A DNA stretch of 8,112 bases from Bacillota bacterium. GTDB taxonomy: Bacteria > Bacillota > Clostridia > Lachnospirales > Bianqueaceae. Position 1 is the first letter of the stretch, and every line of letters begins with the position of its first letter. Positions 1-6,317 of the stretch are shown in pieces. The translations under genes were made by a program, and so were the position numbers. Under the pieces are notes generated by a model that had not been told where the DNA came from, did no database searches, and worked only from the letters and a program-made list of their open reading frames with translations. The stretch is taken from the NCBI GenBank assembly GCA_017474705.1, contig JAFVHC010000006.1, positions 1 through 8,112 on the forward strand, read 5' to 3'.

Positions 1-932
1 GGCTGTCCGGCATGCCGCCGGTGCGGGATAGGTATATCCGTCCGCTGCTGCGTACGGTTCCGGAACAGATCCGCGCCTGGCTTACGAAAAACGAGTATCC
101 CTGGGTCGAGGATGAGACCAATTTAGATCCTGCCTATCGCAGAAATTTCATCCGGCATGAGATCCTGCCGCAGCTCGAACAAAACATCAACCAACAGACT
201 GTGTATCATATGGGAGAGACGGCGGCGCTCCTGCAGGAGGACCTTGCTGTGCTGGAGCAGATGTCGATGCAGCTCCTGGAAGAAGCCGGAGCAGAGGATG
301 GGCTGCACATACCAACATTGGAGGCGGCGCCGGAAGCGTTGCGCAGACGTGCCCTGCGGCGTTTTCTGAAAAGCCTGGGTTTGGAGCGCGACCTTTCCGC
401 GGTCCATTACACGCAGCTTGAAAAACTATGCAGGGATCCTTCCGGACACCGTATCGATCTGCCGCATGGCATCTGCCTGGAGCGGTCTTATGATACACTT
501 CGGATCTGGGAAAAACCTGCTGAAACAGAGGATTTTATCATTCCGGGCATTCCGTGGCATGGAAGAATCGACCGATTTGCTTTGGAACTGGATGTTTCAT
601 TTGTTGAAAACGTGAAATTTGAGGGATTCTCTGAAAATCAGTATACGAAAACCTTCGATTATGATACAATAAAGGACACGCTTGTTCTGCGTTCCAGGCG
701 GCCGGGGGATTATCTGACCATAGCCGGCGGACGCAAAACTTTGAAAGCATATATGATCGATGCGAAGATACCGCGGTATATGCGGGATCAGGTGCCGTTG
801 TTAGCTGACGGGGATCATATCCTATGGGTCATCGGTCATCGCATGAGTGATGGATGTAAGCTGTCAGAACAAACGAAACACGCAGTTCAGGTTTCGGTAA
901 ACGACTTCCGTACTAACGAAAAGGAGAAATGA
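1..932 (+). CDS. tilS: tRNA(Ile)-lysidine synthetase, C-terminal part (5' end outside window)
   Basis: TilS uses ATP and lysine to convert C34 of the CAU-anticodon tRNA-Ile to lysidine, so that it reads AUA; it acts in the cytoplasm. The frame is already open at base 3, so the N-terminal ATP-pyrophosphatase domain with its SGGxDS loop lies upstream and cannot be seen. Counting from the internal Met at base 12, the visible part starts with the GMPP....RPLL segment. It continues with the family motif DETNLDPAYRRNFIRHEILP at 34-53, a helical substrate-binding region at about 60-140, and the C-terminal TilS domain at about 224-295 (RSRRPGDYL, KIPRYMRDQVPLL, WVIGHR). The C-terminus looks intact. 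The TGA stop at 930-932 overlaps the hpt starts, the usual Bacillota arrangement. The Met at 12 is not a real start. Identification is firm from the motifs. Confidence 0.95.
   Translation, partial: LSGMPPVRDRYIRPLLRTVPEQIRAWLTKNEYPWVEDETNLDPAYRRNFIRHEILPQLEQNINQQTVYHMGETAALLQEDLAVLEQMSMQLLEEAGAEDGLHIPTLEAAPEALRRRALRRFLKSLGLERDLSAVHYTQLEKLCRDPSGHRIDLPHGICLERSYDTLRIWEKPAETEDFIIPGIPWHGRIDRFALELDVSFVENVKFEGFSENQYTKTFDYDTIKDTLVLRSRRPGDYLTIAGGRKTLKAYMIDAKIPRYMRDQVPLLADGDHILWVIGHRMSDGCKLSEQTKHAVQVSVNDFRTNEKEK
921..926 (+). promoter_or_regulatory. Ribosome binding site of hpt serving three tandem ATGs
   Basis: AAGGAG lies inside the last codons of tilS. The first ATG (929) is only 2 bases away, too close for efficient initiation, whereas 932 and 935 lie 5 and 8 bases away. 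This spacing decides against the longest reading. Confidence 0.8.
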
Positions 933-1459
933 TGATGTTTGATGAAACCAATATTCACGTCATGATCGATGAAGAAACCATCAACGCCCGCATTCGGGAA
1001 TTGGGTGAGGAGATCTCTCGTGACTATGAAGGCAGAGAACTGGTGCTCGTCTGTATCCTGCGTGGCAGCGTCATTTTCATGGCGGAGCTGGCCAAGCGGA
1101 TCACCGTCCCCTGCCAGTTGGAATTCATGTGGGTCTCCAGTTATGGCAACGCACAGAAGTCCAGCGGTGAGATCAAGACACTGCTCGACCTCAACGCTGA
1201 CATCACCGGCAAGGACGTCCTGATCGTCGAAGACATCATCGACACCGGACGTACACTGTATTACCTTAAGAAAGAGCTGAAAGAGCGCGGACCGAATTCT
1301 GTGGGCATCGTCACGCTGCTGGACAAACCGCAGATGCGTGTCGCGCCGGTCGTCATCGAATATACGGGCTTCGTCATCGAGGACAAGTTCGTCATCGGTT
1401 ACGGCCTGGATTATGCGCAGAAGTTCCGCAATCTGCCATATGTAGCGTATGTTGAATAA
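932..1459 (+). CDS. hpt: Hypoxanthine phosphoribosyltransferase
   Basis: Purine salvage enzyme that joins hypoxanthine (and usually guanine) to PRPP to give IMP or GMP; cytoplasmic, type I phosphoribosyltransferase fold. Counting from the first of three ATGs (929), the landmarks are LRGS at 44-47, SSYG at 70-73 (catalytic flexible loop), the PRPP-binding signature VLIVEDIIDTGRTL at 97-110, LLDKP at 130-134 and the purine-binding C-terminus FVIGYGLDYAQKFRNLPYV at 154-172. Total length of about 175 residues is normal. The start is ambiguous: ATGs stand in tandem at 929, 932 and 935. AAGGAG at 921-926 leaves 2, 5 and 8 bases respectively, so 932 or 935 fits best; 932 forms TGATG with the tilS stop. 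Coupled to tilS upstream; a 105-base leader separates it from ftsH. Confidence 0.96.
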   Translation: MMFDETNIHVMIDEETINARIRELGEEISRDYEGRELVLVCILRGSVIFMAELAKRITVPCQLEFMWVSSYGNAQKSSGEIKTLLDLNADITGKDVLIVEDIIDTGRTLYYLKKELKERGPNSVGIVTLLDKPQMRVAPVVIEYTGFVIEDKFVIGYGLDYAQKFRNLPYVAYVE

Positions 1460-1470
1460 CGCTTAGGAGA

Positions 1471-1537
1471 CATGCGCCATCACACCACTGCAAAAACATG
1501 ACATTCGAGGCGCATGACAAATCGCCTTCGGCGATTT
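1471..1537 (+). promoter_or_regulatory. Structured leader element, ftsH copy (family member 1 of 3)
   Basis: Two consecutive RNA hairpins can be read directly. Stem P1 is CATGCGCC (1471-1478) with GGCGCATG (1509-1516), 8 perfect pairs around a 30-base loop. After AC, stem P2 is AAATCGCC (1519-1526) with GGCGATTT (1530-1537), 8 perfect pairs around a UUC loop. The ftsH Shine-Dalgarno follows 12 bases later. Related elements with compensatory changes precede greA and lysS. P2 has no long T tract, so it is a poor intrinsic terminator. Function is unknown: post-transcriptional control or RNA processing are possible. The pairing is seen in the sequence; a regulatory role is inference. Confidence 0.7.
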
Positions 1538-1549
1538 CCAATGCTTGTT

Positions 1550-1567
1550 AGGAGGATTCATTTCTTG
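1550..1567 (+). promoter_or_regulatory. Ribosome binding site and TTG start of ftsH
   Basis: A full AGGAGG at 1550-1555 stands 9 bases before TTG at 1565-1567. The upstream in-frame ATGs are worse candidates. The one at 1514 lies inside stem P1 of the leader, and the one at 1541 has no ribosome binding site. Confidence 0.85.
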
Positions 1568-3418
1568 AAGACCAGTTTTCGGGGCCTGTTTATATATATC
1601 CTCGTGATCGCGGCGTTGCTGGCCATTTTCGTGTTCGGCAACGATAAGCTGTTCACACCCGCGTCCGGCCCCTTATCTGACGGTGAGGTGTTCGAGAGTC
1701 TCGATAAGGGAGAGATCTCCTGGATCGATCTGGAGCCGATCAAGGTCGGCACCGCCGACATGGGCAATGCGATCCTGCATTATGATGCCGGCGAAGGAAA
1801 GACCACGGCACGCACCTTCTATGTTTCCAGTGTTTCCGAGTTCCGCACCATTCTGCGTGAAAAGTATCCGCAGGTCAAAGTCTACGCGGACGCTGTCAAG
1901 GAAGACAGCATCTGGGCGGAGATCCTGCCGATGATGCTCATTTCCATCATCGTCATCGTAGTCATGGTCATGCTGATGGGACGTATGCAGGGCGGCGGCT
2001 CGGGCAATATGATGAACTTCGGCAAAGCCCGCACGCAGCTGTCCAGCGGAAAGGACAATCCGATCCGCTTCCGCGATGTAGCCGGACTTACCGAAGAAAA
2101 AGAAGAAATGCAGGAAGTCGTGGATTTCCTGCGTGATCCGCGCAAGTATTCCCGCCTGGGCGCCCGTATTCCCAAGGGTGTCATCCTGGTCGGCCCACCG
2201 GGTACCGGTAAAACGTACCTGGCCAAAGCCGTTGCGGGTGAAGCTGGCGTTCCCTTCTTCACGATCTCCGGTTCGGACTTCGTAGAAATGTTCGTCGGTG
2301 TCGGCGCGAGCCGCGTCCGTGATCTGTTCGATCAGGCCAAACGCAACGCGCCAGCCATCGTCTTCATCGATGAGATCGATGCGGTGGGTCGGCATCGTGG
2401 TGCAGGTCTTGGCGGCGGTCATGACGAGCGTGAGCAGACCTTGAACCAGCTGCTGGTCGAGATGGATGGTTTCGCACCGAACCAGGGCGTCATCGTCATG
2501 GCGGCGACCAACCGTGTGGATATCCTGGATCCCGCATTGCTGCGTCCAGGCCGTTTCGACCGCCAGATCGTGGTCAACCGTCCGGATGTGACAGGCCGCG
2601 AGGCTGTGCTGAAGATCCATGCGCAGAACAAACCGCTGGGCGATGATGTTGATCTGCATACGGTCGCACAGACGACAGCGGGCTTTACGCCGGCTGATCT
2701 GGAGAATCTCCTGAACGAGGCTGCGATCCTGGCCGCGCGTGAGAACCACAGCTTCATCAATATGGCCAATATCCAGGCAGCCTTCGTCAAGGTCGGTATC
2801 GGCACGGAAAAGAAATCGCACATCATTTCCGATAAAGAGAAGCGGGTCACCGCCTATCACGAGGCCGGACACGCGATCATCCATCACTTGTTGGATGAGC
2901 TCGATCCGGTGCACAGCATCTCCATCATTCCCACCGGTCTGGCCGGCGGTTACACCATGTCCATTTCCGAAGAGGACAGCATGTACCTGACCAAGAGCCA
3001 GATGGAGGCCGAGATCGTAGGTCTGCTGGGCGGACGCGTAGCGGAAGAGCTGGTGCTCAAAGACGTGACGACCGGCGCTTCCAACGATATCGAGCGGGCG
3101 ACCGGGCTGGCACGCTCCATGGTCACTAAGTATGGTATGAGCCAGCGCCTCGGCTTGATCCAGTTCGGTGAAGAAAGCGACGAAGTGTTCCTGGGCAAGG
3201 ACATCGGACACAAGCGCAATTACGGCGAAAACATCGCCACGGCCATCGATGAGGAGATCCGTTCCATCATCGATGCAGCGCACGAGCGAGCAACGTCCCT
3301 CCTGTCCGACAATATGAAAGTGCTGCACGATACAGCGGCCCTCCTGCTGGAGAAAGAGAAGATCACCGGCGAGGAATTCAAGGCCCTGTTCGTGAAAGAA
3401 GAAATCACCAATGAATGA
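1565..3418 (+). CDS. ftsH: ATP-dependent zinc metalloprotease FtsH
   Basis: Membrane-anchored AAA+ protease that extracts and degrades misfolded membrane proteins and short-lived regulators. From the TTG start (617 residues, a normal length) the order is: transmembrane helix 1 at about 7-25, a short extracytoplasmic domain at about 26-119, transmembrane helix 2 at about 120-140, then the cytoplasmic part. That part has Walker A GPPGTGKT at 210-217, the pore loop MFVG at about 242-245, Walker B VFIDEIDA at 266-273, and the second region of homology ending LLRPGRFDR at about 333. The zinc protease motif HEAGH is at 432-436, with the third zinc ligand Asp near 508 in TGASNDIERAT. All catalytic residues are present. 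TTG is preferred because of its strong AGGAGG and because KTSFRGLFIYIL is the typical FtsH beginning; a 17-residue extension to ATG 1514 would be basic and atypical. The TGA stop overlaps the birA start. Confidence 0.97.
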   Translation: MKTSFRGLFIYILVIAALLAIFVFGNDKLFTPASGPLSDGEVFESLDKGEISWIDLEPIKVGTADMGNAILHYDAGEGKTTARTFYVSSVSEFRTILREKYPQVKVYADAVKEDSIWAEILPMMLISIIVIVVMVMLMGRMQGGGSGNMMNFGKARTQLSSGKDNPIRFRDVAGLTEEKEEMQEVVDFLRDPRKYSRLGARIPKGVILVGPPGTGKTYLAKAVAGEAGVPFFTISGSDFVEMFVGVGASRVRDLFDQAKRNAPAIVFIDEIDAVGRHRGAGLGGGHDEREQTLNQLLVEMDGFAPNQGVIVMAATNRVDILDPALLRPGRFDRQIVVNRPDVTGREAVLKIHAQNKPLGDDVDLHTVAQTTAGFTPADLENLLNEAAILAARENHSFINMANIQAAFVKVGIGTEKKSHIISDKEKRVTAYHEAGHAIIHHLLDELDPVHSISIIPTGLAGGYTMSISEEDSMYLTKSQMEAEIVGLLGGRVAEELVLKDVTTGASNDIERATGLARSMVTKYGMSQRLGLIQFGEESDEVFLGKDIGHKRNYGENIATAIDEEIRSIIDAAHERATSLLSDNMKVLHDTAALLLEKEKITGEEFKALFVKEEITNE

Positions 3419-4409
3419 TGAAATTCTACGCCTCTTACACGTAAGGGGCGATTTTCTATCCGGAGAGGAGATCAGCCGGCAGCTGAATATTTCCCGCACG
3501 GCGGTCTGGAAGCGGATCGGCAAGCTCAAAGATGAGGGCTACGAGATCGAGTCGGTCCCGCATAAAGGATATCGGCTGGACCCCTATCCGCGCGGTAAGA
3601 TCTACGGCTGGACGCTGGAGCAGGCGTTCGCGGAACTGAACAGCAGACTGTTCCGTAAGCTGATCTTCGCGGAAACGTTGGATTCGACCAATCTGGAGGC
3701 AAAACGGCGGATCGCAGCGCAGGAAGAGGCCGGCGGCATGGTCGTGGTCTGTGAGATGCAGACTGCTGGACGGGGCCGCAGAGGCCGCAGCTGGGCGTCT
3801 CCAGCAGGTTCCGGCCTTTGGATGAGCTTATTCCTACGGCCGGACATCCAACCGTCCCATGCGCCTATGCTCACGCTTGTGGCGGGCATGGCGGTGCGTA
3901 ACGCGCTGGAGGAACTATACGGGCTGGATGCGTTTATCAAATGGCCGAACGACATCATCGTCCGGGACCGCAAGATCTGCGGCATCTTAACAGAGATGAC
4001 CATGGAGGATCTGGAGATGTCCGGCGTCGTGGTAGGCATCGGCATCAATGTGCGTTCCGGCGCCTTCCCGGAAGAATTAAAGGATATCGCAGCCAGTATC
4101 GCCGAAGAAAGCGGTGAGCGGTCACCGGATCGGGCACAGCTCTTGTGCCGGGTGCTGGCGCGTTTCGAACAGTATTACGAAACATTCATCCGGACAGAGG
4201 ATCTTTCCGCTCTGCGTGAAGCGTATGAAGCACATTGCATCAATATCGGCCGCACCGTGCGGGTGATCGCGCCGGCAGAAAGTTATGAGGCCGAAGCGCT
4301 GGGTATAGATGCAGAGGGAGGCCTGCGCATCCGCTTGGGGGATGGTACTTGCAAAACGGTCACCTCCGGAGAAGTGACCATACGAGGAGTCATGGGATAT
4401 GGCAGATAA
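3411..4409 (+). CDS. birA: Bifunctional biotin--[acetyl-CoA-carboxylase] ligase / biotin operon repressor
   Basis: Activates biotin with ATP to biotinyl-AMP and transfers it to the acceptor lysine of biotin carboxyl carrier proteins. The N-terminal winged helix (residues 1-60; recognition part near ISRTAVWKRIGKLKDEGYEI) marks the group II form that can also repress biotin genes. The catalytic domain shows DSTN at 91-94, the biotinyl-AMP loop GRGRRGRSW at 120-128, KWPNDI at 177-182 and GIGIN at 209-213. A small SH3-like C-terminal domain covers about 275-325. Length of 332 residues is usual for this form. The ATG at 3411 overlaps the ftsH stop by 8 bases, and the upstream ribosome binding site is only a weak purine run (near 3393-3402), so translation is probably coupled to ftsH. 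No biotin genes and no obvious biotin operator palindrome are visible here, so any repressor targets lie elsewhere. Confidence 0.95.
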   Translation: MNDEILRLLHVRGDFLSGEEISRQLNISRTAVWKRIGKLKDEGYEIESVPHKGYRLDPYPRGKIYGWTLEQAFAELNSRLFRKLIFAETLDSTNLEAKRRIAAQEEAGGMVVVCEMQTAGRGRRGRSWASPAGSGLWMSLFLRPDIQPSHAPMLTLVAGMAVRNALEELYGLDAFIKWPNDIIVRDRKICGILTEMTMEDLEMSGVVVGIGINVRSGAFPEELKDIAASIAEESGERSPDRAQLLCRVLARFEQYYETFIRTEDLSALREAYEAHCINIGRTVRVIAPAESYEAEALGIDAEGGLRIRLGDGTCKTVTSGEVTIRGVMGYGR

Positions 4410-4737
4410 AGACACCGTGTTGGCCTATGCCAGCCAATATGCGGAAAAATATTACTTCAACGATACCATCGGACCGATCCCGGAAGAGATCAAGAAAGAG
4501 GTCCTGGTACTTCTGATCTGGCTCACCGAGGAAGCGGGCGGCGTGGCGCAGTTCGTGTTCGATGCGGATGGTGAGATCGCGGTCGAGAGCTGGTGCGAAG
4601 AGGGCGACCTCGGATATGACCACATCAGCGCAGGGCTCATGATCAAGGAGATCGAGCGGGACCACGCGGATCTGCTGGAGCAGCTGAACCAGTGGTACGC
4701 GGCGGTGACCCATGGATCCGAGGCAGAAGATGACTGA
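4399..4737 (+). CDS. Small conserved acidic protein of unknown function (resembles DUF6145 family)
   Basis: 112 residues, soluble and acidic, with no signal peptide or convincing membrane helix (VLVLLIWL at 35-42 is too short). The N-terminal half carries YAEKYYFND (14-22) and IPEEIKKEVLVLL, then WLTEEAGGVAQFVFDADGEI (41-60), which reads like two beta strands with a turn. EEGDLGYDHISAGLMIKEI (67-85) follows, and a C-terminal helix at about 83-102. The pattern YEEKYYxN ... TEExGGxxxxxFDxxGxI ... EGDLxYDxIxxxLKIxEL matches, from memory, the uncharacterised DUF6145 family seen next to dusB in Lachnospiraceae; I could not check this. Ribosome binding site GAGGAG at 4384-4389 is 9 bases before the ATG. 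It overlaps birA by 11 bases and dusB by 8, so it is probably translated in step with both. No catalytic motif is apparent and I assign no function. Confidence 0.85.
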   Translation: MADKDTVLAYASQYAEKYYFNDTIGPIPEEIKKEVLVLLIWLTEEAGGVAQFVFDADGEIAVESWCEEGDLGYDHISAGLMIKEIERDHADLLEQLNQWYAAVTHGSEAEDD

Positions 4738-5692
4738 TACGCGTTTGTATCTGGCGCCGTTGGCAGGCATCACGGATTCCACGTACCGCAGGCTATGCTA
4801 TGAAAATGGAGCCGACGCGGCGGTGACGGAAATGGTCAGTGCCAAAGCCCTGCATTTCATGAATGAGAACACCTGCGACCTGCTGCGGACCACACCGGAG
4901 GAACACCCGTTGATCGTGCAGCTGTTTGGGTCGGATCCGGAGATCCTGGCTGAGCAGGCAGCCCGTGTAGAACGGGAGTATGATTTCGATGGGATCGACC
5001 TGAACTTCGGCTGTCCGGCACCGAAGATCGTCAAGAACCATGAGGGTTCCTTCCTGCTGACGCAGCCGGAGAAGATCGAGGAGATCGTCCGTGCCATCAC
5101 AGAAGCGGTGCATCTCCCGGTATCCGCGAAGATCCGCAAGGGTTTTTATAAGGATGAAAACTGCGCCGTGGAAGCAGCGCTGGCGGCGGAACGCGGCGGC
5201 GCTTCCATGATCACGGTCCACGGTCGGACCACAGATCAGATGTACAGCGGCAAGGCCGACTGGAACGCCATACGCGAGGTGAAGGAAGCGCTCAGCATCC
5301 CTGTGATCGGCAATGGGGACGTGGTCGATGGAGAAAGCGCGGAGCGCATGCTGGAAGAGATAGGCTGCGACGGGATCATGATCGGCAGGGCCAGCCGTGG
5401 GGATCCATGGATCTTTTCCCGCATCCACGCCTATCTGCGAGGAGAAGCCGCTCCTGCACAAATCGAGGCGGAACAAAGGATCCGGATGGCCATCCGCCAC
5501 GCAGAGATGATCGTGGCCGATAAGGGCGAGTACACGGGTATGATGCAGATGCGGTCACACGTCATCTATTACATCAAAGGCTTCAAGGGGTCCACAAGGA
5601 TGCGGGCACGCCTGCAGTCCGTCAATAGCCTGGATGAGATGAAAGCGCTTTTATACGCGTATTTAGAGCGTCTGGAAGCGGAAAAAGATTGA
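4730..5692 (+). CDS. dusB: tRNA-dihydrouridine synthase (DusB-like)
   Basis: FMN-dependent enzyme that reduces uridines in the tRNA D-loop region to dihydrouridine using NADPH. The TIM barrel begins with the typical YLAPLAGITDSTYR. Counting from the upstream in-frame ATG at 4712 (326 residues), the catalytic Cys is residue 101 in DLNFGCPAPKIVKNHEGS (residue 95 from 4730). FMN and phosphate contacts follow: SAKIRKGF at 138-145, VHGRTTDQMYSG at 169-180, IGNGDV at 199-204 and GIMIGRASRGDPWIF at 221-235. The C-terminal helical tRNA-binding domain covers about 255-320. I choose ATG 4730 (320 residues): GAGG at 4720-4723 is 6 bases upstream, and the start then sits 10 residues before YLAPL as in relatives. 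The 4712 ATG has no good ribosome binding site. The -35 box of the greA promoter overlaps its stop codon. The greA/lysS neighbourhood is common in Bacillota. Confidence 0.93.
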   Translation: MTDTRLYLAPLAGITDSTYRRLCYENGADAAVTEMVSAKALHFMNENTCDLLRTTPEEHPLIVQLFGSDPEILAEQAARVEREYDFDGIDLNFGCPAPKIVKNHEGSFLLTQPEKIEEIVRAITEAVHLPVSAKIRKGFYKDENCAVEAALAAERGGASMITVHGRTTDQMYSGKADWNAIREVKEALSIPVIGNGDVVDGESAERMLEEIGCDGIMIGRASRGDPWIFSRIHAYLRGEAAPAQIEAEQRIRMAIRHAEMIVADKGEYTGMMQMRSHVIYYIKGFKGSTRMRARLQSVNSLDEMKALLYAYLERLEAEKD

Positions 5693-5717
5693 CAACGATT
5701 TAAAGCAGCGATATAAT
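5689..5717 (+). promoter_or_regulatory. Sigma-A promoter with both consensus hexamers, upstream of greA
   Basis: TTGACA at 5689-5694 and TATAAT at 5712-5717 are separated by exactly 17 bases, so both hexamers and the spacer match the housekeeping consensus. The -35 box covers the last bases of dusB including its TGA stop. Transcription should begin near 5724, giving greA a leader of roughly 117 bases. Confidence 0.92.
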
Positions 5718-5728
5718 AGCGAAAGTAT

Positions 5729-5756
5729 GTATGTGCGCCGGAAAAGGCGCATTTAC
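5729..5756 (+). promoter_or_regulatory. Hairpin at the 5' end of the greA transcript
   Basis: GTATGTGCGCC (5729-5739) pairs with GGCGCATTTAC (5746-5756) through 10 of 11 positions (one T-T mismatch, one G-U) around a GGAAAA loop. It begins about 5 bases after the predicted start of transcription and is followed by an A-rich stretch, not a T tract, so it is not a terminator. A 5'-end stabiliser or a degenerate extra copy of the P1 stem are possible. Confidence 0.65.
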
Positions 5757-5771
5757 ACGTAAAAAAGGGAA

Positions 5772-5822
5772 CATGTGCCCATGAGAGGCACGTGACATAA
5801 CGCCTTCGATATCTTCGAAGGC
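5772..5822 (+). promoter_or_regulatory. Structured leader element, greA copy (family member 2 of 3)
   Basis: Stem P1 is CATGTGCC (5772-5779) with GGCACGTG (5787-5794), 8 pairs including one G-U, and a loop of only 7 bases. After ACATAAC, stem P2 is GCCTTCGA (5802-5809) with TCGAAGGC (5815-5822), 8 perfect pairs around TATCT. The greA ribosome binding site follows 7 bases later. Relative to the ftsH copy, pair 5 of P1 changes from C-G to U-A with the pairing kept. It lies inside the greA 5' untranslated region, downstream of the consensus promoter, so it works as RNA if it works at all. Pairing is seen; function is inferred. Confidence 0.7.
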
Positions 5823-5840
5823 TACTTTAAAGGAGAAGTT

Positions 5841-6317
5841 ATGAGCGATAAGGTTTTATTGACACATGCTCGTTTGCTGGAAATGGAGCAGGAGCTGAAC
5901 CAGTTGAAAACTGTCACCCGCAAGGAGATCGCACAGAAGATCAAAGAAGCCCGCGCACAGGGCGATCTGTCTGAGAATGCCGAATACGATGCCGCCAAAG
6001 AGCAGCAGGGCGAGATCGAGACCCGTATCGCCGAACTGGAAAAACTGCTGCGCAACGCGGAAGTCATCGACGAAGAAAATCTGAATGAGGATCAGATCCA
6101 GCTGGGCAACCGTGTCCTGCTGTACGATATCGAATTTGAAGAAGAGATCGAGTATACCATCGTGGGTTCTACGGAAGCCAACCCCACTCAGGGCCGCATT
6201 TCCAACGAATCTCCGGTCGGCCAGGCGCTTCTTGGCGCTGCCGTGGGCGACACGGTCGACGTGCAGACTCCGAACGGTGTCTGCCAGTACAAGGTGCTGC
6301 AGATCTTTGCGAACTAA
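5841..6317 (+). CDS. greA: Transcription elongation factor GreA
   Basis: Rescues backtracked RNA polymerase by inserting its coiled coil into the secondary channel and stimulating cleavage of the nascent RNA's 3' end. The N-terminal antiparallel coiled coil spans about residues 8-75. Its tip, ARAQGDLSENAEYDAAKEQQG, carries the conserved acidic pair D42 and E45, which correspond to the catalytic-site aspartate and glutamate of E. coli GreA. The FKBP-like C-terminal domain (about 85-157) contains NRVLLYD, ISNESPVGQALLGAAVGDTVDV and a short C-terminal strand. Length of 158 residues is typical. Ribosome binding site AAGGAG (5830-5835) is 5 bases before the ATG. It has its own consensus promoter and a structured leader, unlike the tightly packed genes upstream. 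The gene ends one base before the lysS leader element. Confidence 0.97.
   Translation: MSDKVLLTHARLLEMEQELNQLKTVTRKEIAQKIKEARAQGDLSENAEYDAAKEQQGEIETRIAELEKLLRNAEVIDEENLNEDQIQLGNRVLLYDIEFEEEIEYTIVGSTEANPTQGRISNESPVGQALLGAAVGDTVDVQTPNGVCQYKVLQIFAN

Noticed and set aside
1519..1537. Intrinsic terminator between hpt and ftsH
   Set aside because: The stem is perfect, but it is followed by CCAATG rather than a run of T. The same structure recurs upstream of lysS within the transcript, so a terminator is unlikely.
1673..3529. A 618-codon open frame on the minus strand opposite ftsH
   Set aside because: It lies almost entirely antisense to a firmly identified ftsH, and its translation has no recognisable domain. 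In GC-rich genes with biased third positions such open complementary frames are common. No ribosome binding site supports it.
4793..5500. A 235-codon minus-strand frame opposite dusB
   Set aside because: Shadow of dusB; composition is rich in His, Arg, Asp and Leu with no motif.
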